64,000 nt of DNA from Coptis chinensis (taxonomy: Eukaryota > Streptophyta > Magnoliopsida > Ranunculales > Ranunculaceae). The first letter of the stretch is position 1. Each line of letters starts with the position of its first letter. Made by a program: the position numbers and the translations under genes. Under the pieces are notes generated by a model that saw nothing but the letters and a program-made list of their open reading frames with translations, was not told where the DNA came from and searched no databases. Shown one piece after another: positions 21,311-33,552 of the stretch. The stretch spans positions 33,070,501-33,134,500 of the forward strand of contig CM027377.1 of the NCBI GenBank assembly GCA_015680905.1, written 5' to 3'.

Positions 21311-22050
21311 TGTACAACGTATAATGATCGACACTGGTAGTTCAGCTAAGCGTCATGTTTTCTGGTGTTATCGCGGATTCCTTTTATTGATAACTTGGTC
21401 ACCCCTGAAAATGCGCCTATCGTTGGTTTTGATGGTACCGCTACTCATTGCGTTGGAAAGGTGTCTCTCCCGGTCACTCTTATGTAGAAGGAAGTCAATA
21501 TTGATTTCTTATTGATGGATTGTAAATCCCCTTACAATGTCATCCTTGGCCGAGATTGGATTCATTATATGGAAGCTGTCGTCTCAACATATCATCAAGC
21601 CATCAAGTTCCCATTCAATAAAAAGTCTCAGTAGGTGCAATGATCAACCGCATCTCTAATTTGCCACGACAATGTTCTCGATGATTATAAGAAGTCCGAA
21701 GTTGTTGGATGAACTATTCTCGAAGTTCCAACGCCGTCAAATAGCAATTACAAGATCCGGGACCTTCGGTTTACTCTGCCAATAGAAATGTTGAAGGACC
21801 CCGACAGTTGATCCACTTTTAGAAGTTCAAATTGGCCAACTCCCCGAAGAGACTACTTTTATTTCAAATTTAACTTCCGTAAGAGGAGAGACAAGAGCTT
21901 ATTTTGTTATTGCGAAGAATAATCATGTGTTTGCTTGGCGAATAGAGCAAATGCCTCATAGATCCTTCGGTGGCTTGTCATAAACTTCGACATTGATCCT
22001 AATGCAAAACCAGTTCGACAAAAGCCCCGAAGGATGGCCCCGATAGAAAG
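21311..22050 (+). pseudogene. aspartic protease and linker of element D
   Basis: RIMIDTGSSA starts at 21318, with the catalytic Asp-Thr-Gly at 21330-21338. The following flap-like residues are lost by a frame change, but element E shows SVMFSGCYRSIPFID at the same place. A segment near 21520-21560 encodes DCKSPYNVILGRDWIH, the conserved protease end (ILGRxW) of Tat elements. The frames are broken. Confidence 0.75.
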
Positions 22051-23230
22051 ATGAAAGTGAAAGACGAAATCGACCGCTCTCTTTGTCCGTTAACTTGATA
22101 AGGCACGTGACTTATCCAACATGGATGTCAAATGTTGCAAAGGCCTAAAAAGAACGGCAAATTACGGTTTGTATCGATTTCACAAATCTCAATAAGGCTT
22201 GTCCGGTTCATCCGTATCCATTGCCTCGTTATATCTGAAATGGTCGATGCAACATCCGGTTTCGGCCGTTTGTCTTTTTTGGATGCTTATTCTGGTTATC
22301 ATCAGATTCCGTTATTCATTAAGGACCAAGAGTTCACTGCATTCATTACGGACCAAGGCATTTACTGTTACCAGGTAATGCCTTTCGGTCTGAAAAATGC
22401 TGGAGCCACATATCAAAAGCTAGTCAACACTATTTTTCTCGACCTACTTGGAAAGACAAATTGAAGCATACATCAACGACATGGTTGTCAAATCTACAGA
22501 AGCACCTGATCATCTTACTGATTTGCAAGCTATTTTCGACAGACTCTCCAATTTCAACATGCGATTGAATCTGGCAAAGTGTTCTTTTCGGTTTATCATC
22601 CGGTAAATTCTTAGGATACATGACGACTAGACGCTGAATTAAAGCAAATCGGATCGATTCGAAGCCGCCCTTGAAATGCCTTTCTCGGACGTCAAAGAAA
22701 GAAATTCAACGACTTACGGGATGCTTGGCTGCCCTAAATCGCTTTATCTCTGGTATTACGATCGATGTCGCCCTTTTTCCAAACATTGAAAGATGCAGAA
22801 TTTGGACGGGAGGATCGAACTTGCATTTCGTCATTTGAAAGCATACTTAGTCCAACCTCCAGTTCTTGCCCGGTCTAGCAACGGGGCAGCCTATAGGTCT
22901 GTATTTAGCCACCACTGATCATGCCATAAGTGTCGTCTTATTTGTCAACGGTGGCAATAGGGCGCCCTATATTCTTTGTTAGCAAGACTCTTACAACCTG
23001 GCGAAACAAGATATTCTCGAGTGGAGAAAATTGCATTGGCTTTGGTTCATCTTTGCCTCGACGCCTTAAACCTTATTTCCGTGGGGCGAGTCGTCAAAGT
23101 TTATACGGAATATCCATCTGCGAAAGCTTTTTCGTAATGCTTTCGGGAATCAAATTAAGCCTTGCAGAATGGAAAAGTTACCTTAAGCTTTTATAGCATT
23201 ATGTTTGAAACTTCGCGACAAATGAGAAAG
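22051..23230 (+). pseudogene. reverse transcriptase and gypsy RNase H of element D
   Basis: A central frame at 22132-22464 contains FLDAYSGYHQIP and VMPFGLKNAGATYQ, two hallmark reverse transcriptase blocks. The catalytic box follows in a shifted frame as YINDMVVKS at 22469, where active relatives have Y(V/I)DD. So one catalytic Asp is Asn here, and Gly in element E. Downstream come fragments of the connection and gypsy RNase H (22640-23200, with remnants such as LATTDHAISVVL). Product: RNA-dependent DNA polymerase of the element, inactive as written. Confidence 0.8.
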
Positions 23231-23348
23231 GACAAGCTTTGGCTTCGCTAATGGCTGATTTTCCAATTGAGGATATTCATATGTCCGACGACACTAGATC
23301 GAAGAGAATGTCGTCGACAACACGCCATTACCTCTCAGGGATGATGAT

Positions 23349-23800
23349 TTGCCAAACTTATCAGATGTATCTGCTGATTGTTGGATTGTTTACACTGATG
23401 GTTCGCATAATAAGTATGGCTCCGGTATTGGGTGTGTAATCTTGCAACCGAATGGAGAAAAAATTGAGAAGTCAGTGCGTTTGGGTTTTGACGCTTCAAA
23501 TAATGAGGCCGAGTACGAAGCTGTCATTTGCGGCTTGCGCACTGCTCTTCACTTGGGGGCGACTAAGCTACAATTATTCACAGATTCTAAGTTAGTCGCT
23601 AGCCAGTTTGGTGGATCGTATGCAGCTCGTGACGATAGAATGGCGGCTTATGTGGACTTAATTCATCGGATTGCTCGAAATTTTGATTCTATCAGTATTG
23701 TGCAGCGTCCGCGTCATGACGTGCGACATGCGGATTCTCTTGCATATTTATCCACGCGCTTAAGTCAGATAAGCCTCGCCAGATTACCATTAAATTTCAA
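23349..23800 (+). pseudogene. second (archaeal-type) RNase H of element D
   Basis: The frame reads WIVYTDGSHNKYGSGIGCVI, then SNNEAEYEAVICGLRTAL, then LFTDSKLVASQ and RHADSLAYLS. The four acidic positions (D in TDGS, E in NEAEYEA, D in TDSK, D in HADS) of an RNase H active site are all present. A second RNase H downstream of the first is a known mark of Tat-lineage elements. This is one of the best-preserved domains in D. It is shortly followed by a frameshift into the integrase frame. Confidence 0.8.
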
Positions 23801-23992
23801 AAGGAATCGAGTATCGATCTGTCCATCGAGGATGTCTGCTGATATGTACATCACTCAAAGTTGTTTTTCATCAAGACATTTTCTCGAGGAATCACGCCAT
23901 GCCAATTTGATATCTCCCCGGCGGCGACTTCGAAGCGCGTGATCTTGATAATCAAGCTATCATTGTAGAGAAAACGCTTGATCCATTAACTT

Positions 23993-25375
23993 ATGCTATC
24001 AGATGACCACAATGATCCTGTCAATGATATTGTCTCGGTCCATACCGACGACGATCATGAAGCTGACAATGCTCCAGAGGTTCCTGATATAGAGCTAAGT
24101 TTTCCACTTACACCTTGTGACGAAGATGATTGGCGTCTTCCTTATATCACATATTTACATGATCACATCTTGCCTCCCGATCATAAAGTGGGTGATCGTG
24201 TCAAACGCGATGCTTGGAAATATTGTCTCATATCGACTTCGAACGGTCTGTTGCAACTTTATCGCAAAGGCACAAGTCTTAACCCTATGCTTCGTTGTCT
24301 CAGCAGAGCTGAAGGTTTGCTCGTCCTGGCGGAAATTCATTCAGGCCTATGTGGGAACCACTCCCGGGGGCGAAGTCTCGCTCATAGAGCAATGACACAA
24401 GGATACTGGTGGCCGTACATGCAAAAAGATGCTAAGCGTTTGTCTGAGAAGTGTGTTCCTTGTCAGAAATATGCTAATATGGGAAATCTTCCAGCAACGG
24501 AACTTCATCCAATCTTGAGCCCTTAGCCGTTTGCAAAGTGGGGTCTTGACATCGTCGGTCCTCTTCCGAAAGCTCCTGGAAGTGTTCGTTTCTTGCTCGT
24601 CGCAACTGATTATTTTACCAAGTGGGCTGAAGCTATGCCCTTAGCCCAGATCCATGCTTCAGATGTTAAAAAATTATTATGGCGAGACATTGTTTGTTGT
24701 TTCAGTATTCCAACATCATTGACTTCCGACAATGGCAAACAATTTGATGCTGAAAAAATTCGACAATTTTGTTCTGACTTGAAGATTAATCACAATTTTT
24801 TGGCACCATACCATCCTCAAGCTAATGGACAAGCTGAAGCTACTAACAAATCCATTCTTGCAATGCTCGCTTAATTTACTTCAACAGGCCAAAGGAAATT
24901 GGGTTAAGGAACTTCCTCATGGTTATGTGGGCTTATCGAACCACACCTAAACATTCAACCGATTTTCTCCGTTTAATCTTTTTTACGATGCGGAAGCGAT
25001 CTTGCCTACAGAGTTGATGACACCAACCACACGAACTTCTAACGTGGAATTGAGTCGAATGATCAAGCACTTGCTCAAGCCAAAGCCTTGATAGATGAGA
25101 CAAGAGAGGTTGGTCTTCAACAGCTTAATTAGATTATCAAGCGGATATGAAACGAAAATATAATAAGAAAGTTCGACTTAAAGTGTTTGAGAAAGATGAT
25201 CGGGTACTCTGTTTAAAGATGAGGTTGATATATTCCGTAAATTTGGAGAAAACCGATAGGTCCATACATCATAGATCACCCCGCCACCAAAGGATCTTAT
25301 TTTCTACGAGATTTAGATGGGAATGTTCTCGGTAAGCCGTGGAATCGCTTCATCCGCATGAAGTTCAATAAGTAG
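23993..25375 (+). pseudogene. integrase of element D
   Basis: An acidic linker is followed by the zinc-binding HHCC domain (HSGLCGNH...YWWPYMQKDA...CVPCQ, 24340-24470). A TAG stop replaces a Trp codon at SP-W-PFAKW (~24525, shared with E). Then comes the catalytic core with GLDIVGP (Asp at 24548), TSDNGKQFD (Asp at 24728) and QAEATNKS (Glu at 24836), giving the D-D-35-E triad. The C-terminal GPY/F-like module (WIGPYIID, LRDLDGNVLG) is broken in D but intact in E. Product: the enzyme that inserts the cDNA into host DNA. Confidence 0.85.
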
Positions 25376-25545
25376 ATTTTAGTTGTGTTTTTGTTATCCT
25401 AGAGAAATAAAAATAATACAATATTTTGTTTCCAGCCTCGGCATGTATTTTCCGTTGTTATCTTTGCATTTTTAAGACTTCGGTAATTAATAAAGAAGCA
25501 GCTTCTTTCACTTCGGTTCTAATGGTATAATTTTGGTTTTAGCGA
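25376..25545 (+). other. start of the 3' untranslated region of element D
   Basis: Nothing coding is visible. The stretch aligns with 38975-39140 in E and ends where the tandem repeats start. Confidence 0.5.
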
Positions 25546-26335
25546 ACCTTATAATCGCGTTACAACAAAATCGGTGAAATTACCACGCTTAATTTCGGCC
25601 GGCCTAAGTTGAACGCTTTTACGCTTGCTTAGTCGCTTACTATCGCTATAAAACAAAATCGGACGAAATTACCACGCGTTTAATTTCGGCCTAAGTCGAA
25701 CGCTTTTACGCCGGCTTAGTCGTTACTATCGCTACAACAAAATCCGGCGAAATTACCACGCTTTAATTTAGGCAAATTAAGATGAACGCCTTTTACGCCG
25801 CTTTAGTCGTTATTATCGCTACAATAAAATCGCCCGAAATTACCCGCGTTTAATTTCATGGAGTCCTAAGATAAACGCTTTTACGCCGCTTAGTCGCATT
25901 ATCGCTACAACAAAATCTGGGCGAAATTACCACGCGAATTTAGAAGTCTAAGTCGAACGCTTTTACGCCAGCTTAGTCGCTACTATCGCTACAACAAAAT
26001 CTGGCGAAATTACCACGCTTAATTTCGTCAGTCTAAGTTGAACGCTTTTACGCTCGCTTAGTCGTATTATCGCTACAATAAAATTTGGCAAAATTACCAC
26101 GTTTAATTTCGTCAGTCTAAGTCGAACGCTTTTACGCTCGCTTAGTCGTTAATATCGCTCCGACAAAATATGACGAAATTACCACGTTTAATTTCGTCAA
26201 TCTAAATTGAACGATTTTACGCTCGCTTAGTCGGTTACTCACGCTATGTCAACATCTGATGACGTTACCCCATTTCGTTTCGTCAGTTCTGCGTCGGAGC
26301 ATTTTTTCACTCAATCTAATTTAGCAAGCTTAAAC
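25546..26335 (+). repeat. tandem repeat array of element D, ~85-base monomer, about 9 copies
   Basis: Same repeat family as at 14940-16440, but with GAAATTACCACG...TTTAATTTC in place of GAAGTTACCACG...TTTAGCTTC, so the hairpin stem is changed on both sides. Several monomers show odd GGCC/CCGG replacements of the GTCAGTC motif, which fits the consensus-error pattern seen elsewhere in this unit. Confidence 0.85.
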
Positions 26336-29300
26336 TTAGCATTGGGGGCGTTTCATTCTATTTCGTGTCATCTATACAATTCAACAACATTGTCAGTTTT
26401 CCACAGGTATGTTATCTGACATCACAATGATATTCAATTGCCAACATATACTTTATTTTATTCAAAAAGAATTTTTAGCTCTATGGTATTACAAACGCAA
26501 AATCACATGATCATTGGTTTGGGCAAATCCAATGGTTCCTTACACACTTTTCGCGATATACAACTCGCATAAATATTTGTAATTCATCTTCTCACGCTCT
26601 AGTTCATCTCCCCGCTTTCTATTAAAGTCTCGTCAATTGTCTTACGGACGATTCACAATGTGCCATTTGCACGTGATCTTGGCGAGAGCAGCTTCGCTTA
26701 AATCTGTCATTAAACTTGTTATTTTTCTCTGCCTCTTTTTCGACGCGTTTAAGTTCCTCGATCTTTGGTCGCCACGCAGTGTCTTTAATTCTATCACATC
26801 TGCTTTTAAGTGTTTGTGTTCTTCCATTATCTCACCGTGCTTTCCCAAAGTCTTCGTGCGATCTCTCGCTTCGCGGCTTCTTCCGTCCGGGTTAAGTTTT
26901 TGTTTTCGTCTTCTAACTCTCTCGTTTGGTTCCGCTTTTAATGCTTTGTTTGCCTCTTCCAATTTTTCAGTTGAATCTTTTCACTTTCTCTATTTCTTCT
27001 TCTCACGGCATTGACTTCATTCGATCGATACTTTTCTTCGCGAACTTTTTCATGAATTTCTTTTGGTCCATTACTACGCCGCTTTTAACTCAAGGGAAAA
27101 ATATCTGTTTTCATCAATCTTTTCGGACTTAAACACAAGTTTGCAATAAATGATAAAAAAAAAAAAATACTATCATATCTGGTTCATAATATCGAAAATC
27201 ATTGACATTTGCTCTATCATATTCTCCGATGTTCTCCGTGATTCGTCACGCTTTGATATTTTTCGAGCCCTCCATTAAAGCGTGGTCTCCGGGCGATACC
27301 TTCGCCGTCCGTCCGACTTGAACATCTTTGCTTCATCTACCAATTTCACCGATTTAGTGTCGGACATAAATTTCTTTACCATCCTAACGCAATAGTAAAA
27401 GTCAACGGTCCACTTATCATCAAGCATAACAGATTCGTGGTTTTCCTCCATGAGTAGTATTACCCCTGACGATTCTTGCCGCTGGTGGTTGGATTCTTTG
27501 CTCCCGCATTTTGTTTTGCCGTTTGTTTTCTTTTCACCGACTTTGTGTTCTTCGCTGCACTATCTTTTGTAAAGTATCCGCGGTTTCGTTCTTTTCCCCG
27601 CCATTCTTTTCCTCAGATATACCAAACCCGGGCGAGATATTACATCTCCCCACACTTTTACATATATATGTTTTTTCACGATACATACCTTTTCCTCTTT
27701 GTGTTGAGAATGTACTTTGTTTCGTCTGGGCTGTTTTTGTGCATTGTAGTCTCGCCCTCGAGGCATCATACATTGTAACGCTGGTTGTCTCTCTGATCTC
27801 CGTTCGTCCCGCTTTCTTGTGGAACATCTTCTTTTTACAATTCGCTATTTGTGTTTGGCAAGCTCAAAGACTAATTCTCACCGTGTTAATTCCGCTCCAT
27901 CTTCTTTTTCACTATCGCTATTGCCGCCAAATATTGCATTTCGAATCTTATTCTTCTTCGCCATTTCACTATGTGTCTCCTTGGACCTATCGAAATGTTG
28001 TTCAATACCCCCATAGTGTTGGAAATCAACAATATCATCGAAATAGCTCAGATCTACCAATCTTTCGTCGTAACATTCATGAAAGAAGAAACGGTATAGT
28101 TGTTCTCCACTTCCTTGTCCAATTCAATGTTTGGTAGTGTACTTTCGCATTTTCTCGTTAGACACAAAATAACTCGTGTTAGTCAACGGTTTTTACTCCG
28201 TAGTACACTTTTCAATACTTATGTTTTGGCTTACCTCCTCAAATTTGTTCGGTACTTTAAACTCTATCGATTCCACTTCCCTCAAGCAGTTTGCATAGAA
28301 ATCTATCCCATCCGTGTATACTTTTGGGAACCCTTTAAAAGTTCTCGTTTTGAATCCTTTGAATTCAACTTCAAATTTTATGTACCCTTTCGTCGGATGT
28401 GGCTTTCTGTCAGATCAACGCCAAGATTTCTTGAGCCCCAAATCTTCTTATTATATTCATTTTGTAAACGGTCTTTAAACTCCTGAAGATTAACGAAACG
28501 ATATTGGATAAATGTCCCAGCAATTTGCCACCACTCCAATAATTGCGCAATTTCTTTGTTCAACTTAAATTGTATTCCCCTGCAATTTAATTATGTGTGC
28601 CATTACTACTTCATCTTCTTCAACTTTCGCTTCAAATTCGTGACACTTCTTCCATCTCAAATTTCACGAGTCCTAGTATTTTCTCAGATTTCCTTTACCA
28701 TCGACGCGGTTTCGGGTAGTCGTTGTATTTGTCACCTTCTTTCCACCTCACCAAGTCTCGATCGTCATCGAAGTTTTTTCTTCTCGATTATCTTTCATCC
28801 GTGTAATCTGATGGTTTTCTACCGCACAAAAAACGGGTCGGATAGCTCAAAACCGGATGCAATAGCTCCACAAGGGTGAACCGGGTCGGATCAAGGCAAC
28901 AGGTACGGTGCCCCTCCTTGGCTAGCACTCTGACACCTTATCATGGTTTGTATTTCAGTTCCGATGCACTCGCCATATTAATAAAGAGCGTGCACGGTGC
29001 CTTTATTAGCTTTTGAAGCGACCGTATCATATTGGTTAATATGAGTTTGAATGTGAGCGCCATCTTCGCCAAAACAAATCGGTATGGCCACCTCACCATC
29101 TTCTCCAAACGATCTTCAGAGGGTCTACAAACAAACCAAAGTTAATATGTTTGTCGCCACCTATGTTGACCCAAGCCAAGGTAAAGGTCGTTTTCTTTAT
29201 CTTTTCGCATGCTCGCCTACGATGGTAACGACCCACGAAAATCAGTACCGCCATGCATTTTTCCACACTGGTTTCTCGAGTCGGAGAGAAATCTACCTCA

Positions 29301-30222
29301 TACCACCCGAAGCTCCCCACCTAGACGGGTTGAATCTTCATGGGCGGGGTGTTTGGTGATATCTCCTACTCCCGCGATGCTTTGATGAGTGAGATGTTGG
29401 GGAGCACGCTTCTTACCACCCTCTTCGCATTTACGAGCCAAGGAACGATTGCGGATTGCTATCAAGGTCAAGCTAAGGTTTCCCACTTTCAAAGGCGGGG
29501 CGCCTCTAGAGCCCTAAGTGTGAGTCATCAAGAGCTACCGTGGTCAAAATGAGATATATCGCCAAGATGGTGATGGTGCGATTCGCACTGGACAAGCATT
29601 CTAACACGGTAATCTAGAGCGGCAAGAATAATGAAGAAGACTTTATGCGACTTCAAAACTTCTTGCCTACTACCGTTTCGGCTGATGAGCTTACAATGTT
29701 TTTCGGATTGGGATATGCAGCCCCAAAGACTTATATAGGGATTACGAGCCGGTTTTCCAAAATGGTGGGATTCTTCTCCAACTCCAACTTTATCTATACT
29801 CTCAATTCTTATCTCATCCTAACACTTTGAGTCAAATTCATATTTAACTACCTTTTATTATTATTATTACTAAACTGCCCTACGTTTAATTTTCAACGGT
29901 ATAATCCAAGGCATCGTTATTCCGCTGGCGACTCGCTGAATTCAAATTCGTATTATTACGCACGCTCGCTTGGGTGCAGTTTTAAGCCAATCGATTTTTG
30001 CAATTTTATTTCGTGCATATTTTATTTTTTCTCGCATTTTCGCCATCTTTTATTTAACTGCATTGCGTCCCGTGATAATGTTAGTTTGACATTATTTCGC
30101 TACCGCTAATTCAATGATTTTTTTCGACAAATAATTTTCCAATTATTTCTTTTCGCGCGACACTTGCTATACATTCCGCCATTTTTCTTTCTTCTTTGCC
30201 ATATAAAAACTTTGTTCGCGAT
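26336..30222 (-). other. antisense extra region of element D (coiled-coil remnant) and 3' region
   Basis: The minus strand has a set of coding-like pieces. Around 26962-26642 there are Lys/Glu-rich coiled-coil stretches (HGEIMEEHKHLKADVIELKT). Around 28060-27878 lies VDLSYFDDIVDFQHYGG, and around 28563-28378 lies NKEIAQLLEWWQIAGTF. E carries the same set. Antisense extra ORFs between integrase and the 3' LTR have been described for Tat elements such as Grande. I cannot identify the protein. From ~29830 to 30220 the AT-rich pre-LTR segment follows. Confidence 0.5.
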
Positions 30223-30709
30223 GCCAAAGAGGGGCGTGTTTCGACCACCACCTACGTGGCAAACGCCCATTGGTAGAGTCTCCCCACTTTATTCGCTTAA
30301 TTGATGTGGCTAAAGCCCACTTAACATTATCATGGATCAATGTACAGACCCATTAACTCATGTGGCTACATGGCTTTTGCCACTCATGTACATTGATTTA
30401 TGTCCGATTCGTTTCTTATCAAAGAGATAATTATCAATTGAAAGTTATAGTATATCACAATTACTCAAGCTACAAGATTACTTTGAGCTACAAGGACTCT
30501 ACTTTACCTATATAAATACCAAACTATTTTTTCATTCGGGGACTACGCTCTTGAGACTTGATCCCACTAATAATTTGGGTGCGTGAGGGCAACCGCAAAG
30601 GTACAAATCTCATCATTCCCCGATCACCATCATTTTTCTAATTACTTTTCTATCGTTCTTTCGCCTTTTCATCAACACTTGGTGTTTTGATCATATTTGG
30701 TCGAAAACA
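30223..30709 (+). repeat. polypurine tract and 3' LTR of element D
   Basis: GCCAAAGAGGGGCG ends at 30236. The LTR runs from TGTTTCGACC (30237) to GGTCGAAAACA (30709), about 473 bases, with matching inverted ends (TGTTTCGACC/GGTCGAAACA in E). TATAAATA at 30511-30518 is a promoter candidate. It abuts F-LTR sequence directly, as expected for an insertion into that LTR. Confidence 0.85.
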
Positions 30710-30915
30710 AAACTATTCATTTATCTAAATCGCTCTTTGGAATCAAGTCTCAAATGAACGTAGTTCTTTATTTCAAAGGAATTGAGTATTTATAGGGATA
30801 ACAATAAGAAATATCATTTCATTAATTGCTAGAAAATCTTATGTAATTATGTAAAGTCTTAATATGGAAGCATATCTTGACAAATATGTTTTCTAAATCT
30901 AAACACAATATCTAG
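30710..30915 (-). repeat. fragment of element F's LTR, cut by the duplication junction
   Basis: The sequence ATCTAAATCGCTCTTTGGAA to AATATCTAG matches 44313-44509 and 47880-48080. At 30915 it stops and element C sequence (CACACCGCTTTGTC) begins. This is the breakpoint of the tandem duplication. Confidence 0.85.
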
Positions 30916-32796
30916 CACACCGCTTTGTCATATTCTCCAAGTTTTTCGCTTTTAGTAACGCTTAAAGTATATTTCTCAACTCATGGTATGGCACGCCTTT
31001 GCTTTGTCGGAGAAGTCGACTCCAGATCTACCCCAACATCCCGTTCCTTTGTATTTTCATTGCATTCTTCGTGGTTTCGCTGCCGGACATATTGGGCATT
31101 GCTTGTTGCTTATATCTTCTTCCATCGAATTTCCCAACTGTATCATCCAAGTTGATTTCTCATTTGGATATATTAGTCACTCTTTCCATTTCTAAACGAC
31201 ATGTCATATGACACCAAGAAACAACATATAAAACACAACAATATAAGTTTATTTTTTAGCCAAGTACATGTTTTTGTAATCGCCCATTGTCAAAATGCTT
31301 AGCCTTGGTTTACTAAGTCGATGCCACCAATCCCACCGCAGACTCTTTGCCTTGGATTCCCATAGTTTAATAAAATTAAATCACCCATATTACTCCCCTC
31401 CACTCTTCCCCACACACGATTTTTTTCACCTTTGCTATGATCTCGCCACTAAAAACGTTAAGGATTTTACGTAGAGGATCCCTTCCGCCGTGGGTCAATT
31501 AGGACACTCCATGCCGATGCATTATCATGAATGAAGTCAATGGCTCATTGCTTTTGATAGATCGACGGGTTTTCACTTTTGAGGTTAACTGTCCTTGCCC
31601 TCTGGTTGGTTGAATGTGTTCACAAACTTGGCTTCTAGCTTCTAGATTTACGATGAATCCATTACCTAAAAGACCCATCTTGTAAAGTATCGCGTTTTTC
31701 TTGTATCACACAAGAAGAGAGAAATTCTTCCTTATATACACAATCATCGGCCTAGTTCGCAACAAGGGACGAAAAGCAAGGAAGCTTCGCCTATGTAGAA
31801 GAAATAAAAGTCAAGTCAGCACACAATCCAAAATCAAAAGAGAGAAGGCAGTCAATTTAACACTTTCTTAATGAAAAAATAATAATATGCACCAATTAGT
31901 TTTTCACCCCACTACTTTATAAAACATTCATGTTTTTATTTTTATTTTTCTTCACGATTTGTTTGGTTTCATCATTCTTCCCTGTGCCAATGATTGATTA
32001 CTTGTTCACACCACACACATCCTCATTAAGAAACGAATAATAATACTAACATTTTCCTTTTCGTTGTCTATACATAAACATCTCCACCGATTCAAACTTG
32101 ATTTCCAATTTCTCGTGGCTTGTTGCCTTGCCACCATATCACTAACCTTTGTATATCTTTCTTTTTCCGCCTCTCTTGTTTTTGCATATGGAGATTAGCC
32201 AAAGACTTATATAATATTTCTTAGATCTAGTTTTACATTGCTGGTTGGATTCTTATCTAATCCGAATTCTTATCTAATTCGAATTCTTATCTAATTCGAA
32301 GTTCGCATCCAGTTTTAGTCACTAAAGTCTTCACCTTCGAATCCAATTCGTATTTAACTTCATTTTCTTCCTATTATTACTAAACTGCCTCTATATTTAA
32401 TTTTAACTGTCTAATCCTAATATAAATCTTCCACTCGCATGAGTAGTCAAAATCAATTTTATTATTATTACGTAATTATTTCGGTACAATTTTTGCCATA
32501 ATTTTCTTTTGCAATTTTTTTTGTGTCAGCCATTTCAATTCTCACTTCAGTCATCTTTCATTTAACTCCATTGCATCCCATATAAATTAGTTTGACATTA
32601 TTTCATTCACAATAATTTACGACTTTTTCCCTACAGTCCATTTTCCTATCGTTTACATCACACGACACTTTGTTATGCACTCTACTCACTCTTTTTTTAT
32701 TCCATTTTTTTCTCGATTTTTCTTATCTTCTTTGCCATATGAACTTTGTTCGTGATGCCAAAGAGGGGTGATGTTTCACCCCTACCTAACGAGCTA
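30916..32796 (+). mobile_element. duplicated 3' region of element C (right unit)
   Basis: Copy of 17311-19212, including the TTCTTATCTAATTCGAA triplet of repeats (32250-32300) and the truncated polypurine tract/LTR start (CCAAAGAGGGGTGATGTTTCA near 32758-32778). No independent gene is seen. Confidence 0.75.
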
Positions 32797-33288
32797 AAAT
32801 CGATAGTCTCTTGGGATATATGGTGGAAGACACTATCGACAATCCACCATCGAATATATCCAATAGTTTTTCTATCAAACATCTTCCAATTTGCATCGAG
32901 GATACTTCCACGGGTTTGCTTATCCATTCTCAATAGGTTGTGTCAATTTCTTGCAATAAAGCAAGTCTTCCATCTTGGTTTTCCAAATAGTATAGTTACC
33001 TCTATTTAGACTAGTCATGCAAGTGTTTATAGAATTATCCATCTCAACAAGCTATTTCAACTCAAACCTCTAATCCTCTTAGGAATTTTATCAAACACCT
33101 TCGAAAGTAAACTTTGGAACAACACTCTTTTGTGATTAATCTAACCACAACTCGATACTACTTGTTGGAGAAAACGATACCAATCGATCCCTACTAAGAT
33201 AGCTTGCACTTGGACAATCTACTATTCCAATCTAAAAATCTAAACTTTCACTATAACCAACAACCACAACCAAAGCTATAGAATTAAC
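32797..33288 (-). mobile_element. Ty1/copia element G fragment (right unit): gag, PBS, LTR end
   Basis: Minus-strand gag reads ANWKMFDRKTIGYIRWWIVD and HHISQETIDFS; the PBS-like TAGTATCGAG lies at ~33157-33167. The LTR end runs from 33170 (TGTTGGAGAAAACG on plus) to TTAAC at 33284-33288. After the F insertion the same LTR resumes at 48312 and finishes at about 48876 (ACACCCAACA), giving matching TGTTGG/CCAACA ends and an LTR of roughly 0.68 kb. Confidence 0.8.
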
Positions 33289-33335
33289 TGTTTGGGTAAG
33301 AACTCACCCGAACACGCTAACGATTTTGTTAGGGA

Positions 33336-33520
33336 AATGATTAAAAAAGCTCTTCTGGACAGCGATCCTTTTGAATCGACACTAGAAAATCTTGCAGTTG
33401 AAGATGGTATTTTGGACAAATTTTCTCTCGCCGTCCAAAGGGCTACTCATAACAAAGACTTCAAACAACCAGAGTTTGATCAATATGATGATGTCGAGGG
33501 TTGCCCTATGCTTCATGTGA

Positions 33521-33552
<32 letters not shown>

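Larger units (their letters stand above)
19750..30709 (+). mobile_element. Element D: Tat-like Ty3/gypsy retrotransposon (left-unit copy)
   Basis: Order: gag, protease, reverse transcriptase, RNase H, a second RNase H, integrase, 3' tandem repeats, antisense extra region, polypurine tract and 3' LTR. A second, archaeal-type RNase H and extra ORFs in the 3' region are features of the Tat lineage. The 5' LTR, primer-binding site and gag start are missing. Many frameshifts occur, but comparison with element E shows they often lie at CTG/CAG sites and may be sequence errors. D and E are duplicates of one insertion and not independent insertions: both carry the same flanks and the same LINE in gag. 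Confidence 0.85.
17311..30915. repeat. tandem segmental duplication, left unit (~13.6 kb)
   Basis: The unit starts inside element C's 3' region and ends inside an LTR of element F (at AATATCTAG). It is repeated directly afterwards. It contains the tail of C, the copia G fragment, the left stub of F's LTR, Tat element D and part of F's LTR. The join at 30915/30916 links F-LTR sequence to C sequence, whereas in the right unit the same F LTR continues normally (44509 onward). The junction shows essentially no microhomology. Confidence 0.85.

Noticed and set aside
26637..28879. Series of plus-strand open frames rich in Phe/Ser/Leu
   Set aside because: They are complements of the Lys/Glu/Asp-rich antisense region; the coiled-coil and charged sequences on the minus strand are the plausible coding sense.
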